DNA from: JAVVEZ01 sp032250895
GTDB taxonomy: Bacteria > Pseudomonadota > Gammaproteobacteria > Pseudomonadales > Pseudohongiellaceae
Length of the DNA stretch: 6,507 nt
Direction of reading: 5' to 3'
NCBI GenBank assembly: GCA_032250895.1
Contig: JAVVEZ010000129.1
Location: 1-6,507, forward strand
In this document: one piece after another, positions 1 to 4,221 of the stretch
How positions within the stretch are numbered: position 1 is the first letter of the stretch
Layout of the letters: each line of letters begins with the position of its first letter
Made by a program: the position numbers and the translations under genes
The notes under the pieces: generated by a model
Told to the model about the DNA's origin: nothing
What the model saw: the letters and a program-made list of their open reading frames with translations, nothing else
The model's database searches: none

Positions 1-1475
1 TCACGCTGCCGCTGACGGCAGGGCCGCACCGGCTTGAAGTGGCCTTTCTGCACACACAGCGGGCCCGGGGTGTCGATGATCTGAATGCGGTGCTGGCCGG
101 CAGCACCAATGTGCAAAGCCTGTCCATCACCGGGCCCTTGCGTCCGGTCGGACCCGGTGATACGCCGAGCCGGCGCCGGGTGTTCATTTGCCGGCCGGAC
201 AGCGCGACAACCGAGGAGGCCTGTGCCCGGAAAATTCTCGGCACCCTGGCTACCCGCGCCTTTCGGCGCCCGGTGGATGCCATCTCGCTGCAGATACTGA
301 TGGATTTTTATCGGCAGGGGCGGGCGCTGCGGGGTTTCGAGACGGGTATTCAATATGCGCTGGCGCGGGTATTGGTGGACCCACAATTCGTGTTCCGTTT
401 CGAAGCCGAGCCGCCCGGTCTGACCGAAGGCGAGGTCTATGAAATCAGTGAGTTTGAACTGGCTTCGCGGCTGTCCTTTTTTATCTGGAGCAGCATTCCC
501 GACGACGAATTGCTGGCGCTGGCCGGGGCCGGAGACCTGTCTGAACCGGCGCTGCTGGCGCAGCAGGTGGAACGGATGCTGGCCGATCCCAAAGCTTCGG
601 CGCTGGTCAGCAATTTTGCCAGCCAGTGGCTGGGCCTGCGCCAGCTGGACTTGGTCAACCCCCTGTCAGCCGATTTCGATGGTGCATTGAAGCTGGCCAT
701 GCAGCGGGAAACCGAACGGCTGTTTGCCAGCATTCTGCGTGAAAATCGCAGCATCGTGACCTTGCTGGATGCTGACTATTCCTTTATCAACGAACGTCTG
801 GCACGGCATTATGGCATTCCCAATATCCGTGGCAGCCACTTCCGGCGCCTTGAACTGAGTGATGAAAAGCGCCGGGGCTTGCTGGGCCAGGGCAGCATCC
901 TGACCCTGACGTCGGCGCCCAACCGGACCTCACCGGTAAAACGCGGGCAGTGGGTCATGGATAATCTGCTGGGGACACCGCCACCGCCGCCGCCACCGGG
1001 TGTCGAAGCCAATCTGGAGGAGACGGCGCCAGCCGGTGCCGAGTTGACGACGGTGCGCCAGCGCCTGGAGTTTCACCGGGTCAATCCAGCCTGTGCGGGC
1101 TGTCACAGCATGATGGATCCCATCGGCTTCGCGCTGGAGAATTTTGACTTGACCGGGCAATGGCGCGAGACTGAGGCCGGTGTCCCCATAAATGTCAGCG
1201 CGAAACTGTGGGATGGTACCTTACTGCAGGGTCCGGAAAGTCTCAGGCAGGCCCTGCTGGAGCGGCGCGAACTGTTTGTGGCAACGGCGGCGGAAAAGCT
1301 GCTGACCTATGCGCTGGGCAGAAAAGTGGAATATTACGACAGGCCAACGCTGCGGCACATCGTCAGGCAGGCCGGGAAGGACGATTACCGGCTGCGTGCG
1401 CTGATACAGGAAATTGTTGCCAGCCCGGCATTTCAGATGCGTATAAAAAATGACAGATTTCAGGAGCTGCCATGA
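1..1475 (+). CDS. DUF1592/DUF1588/DUF1585 multidomain protein, 5'-truncated by window edge
   Basis: C-terminal part of a planctomycete-type multidomain protein, of unknown function and probably periplasmic. The reading frame is open from base 3, where it reads TLPLTAGPHRLEVAFL, a segment lying between DUF1587 and DUF1595 in this family. The GTG at base 39 is therefore an internal valine, and the true start plus any N-terminal cytochrome-c-like and DUF1587 domains lie upstream. Visible order: a GPLRPVGPGDTPSRRR linker; DUF1595 (about 216-404, CARKIL...AFRRPV); DUF1592 (about 438-825, ELASRLSFFIWSSIPDDELL to YSFINERLARHYGI); DUF1588 (about 885-1185, GQGSILTLTSAPNRTSPVKRG, a run of seven prolines at 978-998, then NPACAGCHSMMDPIGFALENFD); DUF1585 (about 1215-1440, EKLLTYALGRKVEYYD). 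CAGCH at 1092-1106 matches the CxxCH heme-attachment motif. The stop overlaps the DUF1552 start by 4 bases, and the two families are commonly paired. Family assignment is secure; function is not known. Confidence 0.93.
   Translation, partial: TLPLTAGPHRLEVAFLHTQRARGVDDLNAVLAGSTNVQSLSITGPLRPVGPGDTPSRRRVFICRPDSATTEEACARKILGTLATRAFRRPVDAISLQILMDFYRQGRALRGFETGIQYALARVLVDPQFVFRFEAEPPGLTEGEVYEISEFELASRLSFFIWSSIPDDELLALAGAGDLSEPALLAQQVERMLADPKASALVSNFASQWLGLRQLDLVNPLSADFDGALKLAMQRETERLFASILRENRSIVTLLDADYSFINERLARHYGIPNIRGSHFRRLELSDEKRRGLLGQGSILTLTSAPNRTSPVKRGQWVMDNLLGTPPPPPPPGVEANLEETAPAGAELTTVRQRLEFHRVNPACAGCHSMMDPIGFALENFDLTGQWRETEAGVPINVSAKLWDGTLLQGPESLRQALLERRELFVATAAEKLLTYALGRKVEYYDRPTLRHIVRQAGKDDYRLRALIQEIVASPAFQMRIKNDRFQELP
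1462..1475 (+). promoter_or_regulatory. Shine-Dalgarno and ATGA stop/start overlap coupling genes 1 and 2
   Basis: AGGAG at 1462-1466 sits 5 bases before the ATG at 1472. The ATG overlaps the TGA stop of the upstream gene (1473-1475) in the sequence ATGA. This fixes the start of the DUF1552 gene and implies translational coupling between the two products. Confidence 0.8.
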
Positions 1476-2809
1476 TATTCATCACCAAAAAGCATTTGTC
1501 GCGCAGGACCCTGCTGCGGGGCGCCGGCACTGCCATCGCGCTGCCCCTGCTCGATGCCATGATCCCGGCCCGGACAGCCCTGGCCCAGACCGCCGCCGTG
1601 CCCAAAACCCGGCTTGGCTGCATCTACATACCTCACGGTGCGACCATGGACAAATGGACACCCGCAGCCACCGGTAAAGATTTCGCCTTGACGGAAATTC
1701 TGGAACCACTGGCAGCCTTTCGTGAGCAGCTTTGCATCGTCAGCAATCTGGCGCACGCGCAGGTGGCACCGTGGACCGGAGAGGATACCGGGGGGGCCGA
1801 GAATCATGTGCGTGCCGCCGCCGTATTTCTGACGGCGGCCCATCCCGTCAAGGGCGACCAGGCCCGGGTCGGGGAATCCATCGATCAGGTGGCGGCGCAG
1901 GCCATCGGCCAGGATACGCCATTGCCTTCCATCGAATTGTCCATCGAGCCGGCCGGTTTGAACTGTGATGGCAACTTCACCTGTGCCTATCGCAATACGC
2001 TGGCCTGGAAATCAGCGACCCTGCCGCTGCCCATGGAAAACAATCCACAACTGGTTTTCGAACGTTTGTTCGGCGATGGCAGCACCGATGCCCAGCGCCG
2101 GGAGCGTCGTCAGCAGGCGGCCAGCCTGCTGGATTCCATTGGTGGCCAGGTGGCCGCTTTGCAGAAGGGCCTGCCGGCAGCAGACAGGGCGCGTCTGAAC
2201 GACTATCTCGAAGAGCTTCGCGAAATTGAACGGCGGGTTCACCAGGTGGATGAAAAACTGTCGGCGGACCTGGTTTTGCCGGCAGCTCCGGCGGGCATTC
2301 CGCGCAGTTTTGAAGAGCATCTGGAACTGATGTTCGACTTGCAGGTACTGGCCTACAAGTCAGAGATCACCCGGATTTCCACGCTGATGATGGCCCGGGA
2401 GAACAGCAATGTCAGGTTTCCCGGCAGCGGGGTCACTGAAGGTTTTCACAATGCCTCTCACCATTCCAACGAACGTAAAAACATGGATCAGTTTGCGGTG
2501 ATCAATCATTACCACATCGGCCTGCTGGCGCGTTTTCTTGACAAGCTCGCGGCCACGCCGGACGGCGACGGTTCCCTGCTCGATCATGCCATGATCCTGT
2601 ATGGCAGCAGCCTGAGTGATGGCAATGAACACAACTTCGCGCCGCTGCCGATGCTGCTGGCGGGCGGGGCCTCGGGACAGCTGGAAGGCGGCAGGCATCT
2701 GCGTTATCCGGAAGGCACGCCGATGGCCAATCTGATGCTCGGCATGTTGCACAAGCTGGGTGTCCACAGGGACAGCTTCGGTGACAGTACCGCTGTGCTC
2801 GACATTTAA
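1472..2809 (+). CDS. DUF1552 (HXXSHH family) protein with Tat signal
   Basis: Complete protein of 445 residues, a usual length for DUF1552 (Pfam HXXSHH). The N-terminus has a twin-arginine signal: S10-R11-R12-T-L-L-R, a hydrophobic stretch AGTAIALPLL, and a likely cleavage site ALA|Q after residue 38. This predicts export in folded form, often a sign of a cofactor or metal loaded in the cytoplasm. Family landmarks are RLGCIYIPHGATMDKWTP near residue 50, SNLAHAQ near 95, and the name-giving motif H326-N-A-S-H-H331. Towards the C-terminus comes LLDHAMILYGSSLSDGNEH followed by LPMLLAGG, which recalls the alkaline-phosphatase/sulfatase-like DUF1501 proteins; that resemblance is my inference. It is coupled to the DUF1592 gene upstream and lies 30 bases before the DUF6152 gene. 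Substrate and reaction are unknown. No truncation or frameshift is seen. Confidence 0.94.
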   Translation: MIFITKKHLSRRTLLRGAGTAIALPLLDAMIPARTALAQTAAVPKTRLGCIYIPHGATMDKWTPAATGKDFALTEILEPLAAFREQLCIVSNLAHAQVAPWTGEDTGGAENHVRAAAVFLTAAHPVKGDQARVGESIDQVAAQAIGQDTPLPSIELSIEPAGLNCDGNFTCAYRNTLAWKSATLPLPMENNPQLVFERLFGDGSTDAQRRERRQQAASLLDSIGGQVAALQKGLPAADRARLNDYLEELREIERRVHQVDEKLSADLVLPAAPAGIPRSFEEHLELMFDLQVLAYKSEITRISTLMMARENSNVRFPGSGVTEGFHNASHHSNERKNMDQFAVINHYHIGLLARFLDKLAATPDGDGSLLDHAMILYGSSLSDGNEHNFAPLPMLLAGGASGQLEGGRHLRYPEGTPMANLMLGMLHKLGVHRDSFGDSTAVLDI

Positions 2810-2826
2810 TGACATCATAAAAATAC

Positions 2827-2831
2827 GGGAG
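2827..2831 (+). promoter_or_regulatory. Shine-Dalgarno of DUF6152 gene
   Basis: GGGAG lies 8 bases before the ATG at 2840. A nearer-looking ATG at 2832 is in another frame and meets a stop after two lysine codons, so 2840 is the functional start. Confidence 0.65.
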
Positions 2832-2839
2832 ATGAAAAA

Positions 2840-3265
2840 ATGAAAAACCGGGCCCTGTCAGCGGCTGTCGTGCTGCTTCTGTTGTTACTGTCGTCACTAT
2901 CCGCTGCGGTGTTCGCACACCACTCCTTTGCCATGTTCGACCAGAGTCGCAAGGTGAGCATCAAGGGGGTCGTTACCGACGTGCAGTGGACCAATCCCCA
3001 TGTCTGGATCGAGGTGGATGTGCCCGATGCCGACGGTGAAAATGTGCGCTGGGCCATAGAGTTCACCAGCCGGGTACATTTGACCCGCCGTGGGTTCACC
3101 CGCACCACGGTCAATGTCGGTGACGAGGTCACCTTCGTGCTCAGCCCCTACCAGGACGGCCGGCCCGGGGGGCGCTTCTGGACGGTCACCCTGCCTACCG
3201 GGGAAATCATCCGGGACCCCGGCGCACAACGGGAATATGAGCAGGCACAGGCGGCGGCTCAGTAA
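2840..3265 (+). CDS. DUF6152 family exported small protein
   Basis: Complete protein of 141 residues, recognised as DUF6152 from AHHSFAMFD after the signal peptide, VTDVQWTNPHVWIEVDV (residues about 45-61), the HLTRRGFT segment, and VGDEVTFVLSPYQDGRPGG. Residues 1-26 form a Sec-type signal: K2 and R4, a leucine-rich core with six leucines in a row at 12-17, and a V-F-A|H cleavage site. Cleavage there would leave His27-His28 as the new N-terminus. With His54 of the NPH motif and His80, these are the only histidines. The mature protein of about 115 residues has alternating short segments typical of a beta-rich fold. Function is not established. Genes of this family often lie next to DUF1592/DUF1552 genes and to proteins like the next one downstream, so co-function in the periplasm is plausible. 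Confidence is high for the family and low for any role. Confidence 0.9.
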   Translation: MKNRALSAAVVLLLLLLSSLSAAVFAHHSFAMFDQSRKVSIKGVVTDVQWTNPHVWIEVDVPDADGENVRWAIEFTSRVHLTRRGFTRTTVNVGDEVTFVLSPYQDGRPGGRFWTVTLPTGEIIRDPGAQREYEQAQAAAQ

Positions 3266-3291
3266 ACAGGGCATCAACACAAGGATATAAA
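3263..3291 (+). promoter_or_regulatory. weak candidate sigma70-type promoter before gene 4
   Basis: TAAACA (3263-3268, 4 of 6 matches to TTGACA) and TATAAA (3286-3291, 5 of 6 matches to TATAAT) are separated by 17 bases. It could give gene 4 extra transcription inside the operon. Matches of this quality occur by chance, so this is only a candidate. Confidence 0.2.
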
Positions 3292-3331
3292 CCAGACCTT
3301 GCATCCTTACTCTTTATCAGCAGGCATCTTC

Positions 3332-4117
3332 ATGACACACATCCGCAGATATTCTTTCCGTGTATTTTCTTTGTCCGTTTTGGGTATGGCCTTGCTGCAG
3401 GGGCCGCCCGCATGGGCGCAGGACGGCGTCGTTTATCCGGCCAACGGGCCCGAAGTCAGTTATGCCGAACTGGACAAACTGCCCGACTGGCGTGGTATCT
3501 GGCAGCCTACCTTTGGCCGGGTCACCGGAGACCAGCCCCGGCTCAAGGGCAGGTACCGCGAGTTTTACGAGGCCGAACGGGCAAAAGTGGCTGCTGACCC
3601 GTCCTACGAAATTCCGGAACGGGGTTCCAACTGTCTGGCGCCGGGCATGCCTGCGATGATGACCATGCCCTACAGCCTCGAGTTCCTGTTTACACCCGGC
3701 AAGATCGTCATCAATCAAGAAGCCCATATGCAGGTGCGCAGAATTTTCACCGATGGCCGTCCTTTCCCTGAAGACCCGGACCCGAATTTTTTTGGTTATT
3801 CCATCGGTCACTGGGAAGGCGAGACGCTGGTGGTCGAGACCATCGGCACCCGGGAGGGGCAGCGGCTGGGGGTGCTGGGCATCACCAACGGACCGAATCT
3901 GAAAATCACCGAGCGCATCTATCTGGACCCGAACAACCCCGATCTGCTGCACCTGGACTTCAGCTATGAAGACCCCGATGTGCTGGAAGCACCCTGGCAC
4001 CAGAACCACACCTTCAGGCGCGACCGCACCTGGGATATTCTGGAATACATCTGCGATGAAAACGACCGTCATCCCATCGGTGAAGACGGCCAGACCCGGG
4101 CTGTGTTGAACGAATAG
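3332..4117 (+). CDS. exported conserved protein of unnamed family, DUF6152 neighbour
   Basis: Protein of 261 residues from the ATG at 3332. I cannot put a domain name on it, but it resembles uncharacterised proteins often encoded beside DUF6152 genes. The frame stays open upstream to a TTG at 3299. I prefer 3332 because it places a clean Sec signal at the terminus: MTHIRRYSFR, a hydrophobic core, then PAWA|QDG with cleavage near residue 29; GCAGG lies 7-8 bases upstream. Conserved-looking segments are LPDWRGIWQPTFG, CLAPGMPAMMTMPYSLEFLF, MQVRRIFTDGRPFPEDPDP, YSIGHWEGETLVVETIG and LKITERIYL. The alternating hydrophobic pattern and the W-E-G-E-T-L-V-V-E-T motif suggest a beta-rich, perhaps lipocalin- or barrel-like fold (inference). 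The mature protein has exactly two cysteines (NCLAPG and YICDEN), which could form a disulfide after export. It is the last gene of the plus-strand unit. Confidence 0.82.
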   Translation: MTHIRRYSFRVFSLSVLGMALLQGPPAWAQDGVVYPANGPEVSYAELDKLPDWRGIWQPTFGRVTGDQPRLKGRYREFYEAERAKVAADPSYEIPERGSNCLAPGMPAMMTMPYSLEFLFTPGKIVINQEAHMQVRRIFTDGRPFPEDPDPNFFGYSIGHWEGETLVVETIGTREGQRLGVLGITNGPNLKITERIYLDPNNPDLLHLDFSYEDPDVLEAPWHQNHTFRRDRTWDILEYICDENDRHPIGEDGQTRAVLNE

Positions 4118-4128
4118 TCAGGTGTGTC

Positions 4129-4148
4129 ACCCCTGCGCAGGCAGGGGT
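4129..4148. terminator. hairpin in convergent junction, possible terminator without T-run
   Basis: A perfect 8-bp stem, ACCCCTGC paired with GCAGGGGT, closes a 4-base loop GCAG, starting 12 bases after the stop of gene 4. No run of T follows on either strand, so it is not a classical intrinsic terminator. It may act as an RNA 3'-end stabiliser or be a degenerate REP unit; its CCTGCGC core is shared with the repeats that follow. Confidence 0.45.
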
Positions 4149-4166
4149 TCAGGACAGGCAAGGATT

Positions 4167-4190
4167 GGATTCGCACCTGCGCATGACGGA
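4167..4190. repeat. degenerate REP-like unit, copy 1
   Basis: GGATTC, then CCTGCGC, then ATGACGGA, in the same order as the unit at 4228-4253. The right arm GGGAAT is missing, so the palindrome is decayed. It is intergenic, between gene 4 and the nasA stop. Confidence 0.5.
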
Positions 4191-4221
4191 CGTTTGGGGC
4201 TTTCAGTCGCTTGCCCGTGGT

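Noticed and set aside
39..41. GTG at base 39 as the start of the DUF1592 gene
   Set aside because: The frame is open to the left edge and the codons before it encode a conserved family segment (TAGPHRLEVAFL), so this GTG is an internal valine.
2360..2818. 152-codon minus-strand open frame opposite the DUF1552 3' end
   Set aside because: It mirrors well-conserved DUF1552 coding sequence including the HXXSHH motif; no independent coding signal.
3299..3331. TTG start at 3299 giving a 272-residue gene-4 product
   Set aside because: It would put 11 extra residues before a good signal peptide and has poor ribosome-binding spacing; the ATG at 3332 fits better.
3317..4072. 251-codon minus-strand open frame opposite gene 4
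   Set aside because: No signal peptide or domain is seen, and the plus strand has the signal peptide, conserved-looking motifs and operon context.
4118..4221. CRISPR array, tRNA or small RNA in the convergent gap
   Set aside because: The repeats are few, short, degenerate and lack regular spacers; there is no cloverleaf or recognisable promoter-plus-terminator RNA unit.
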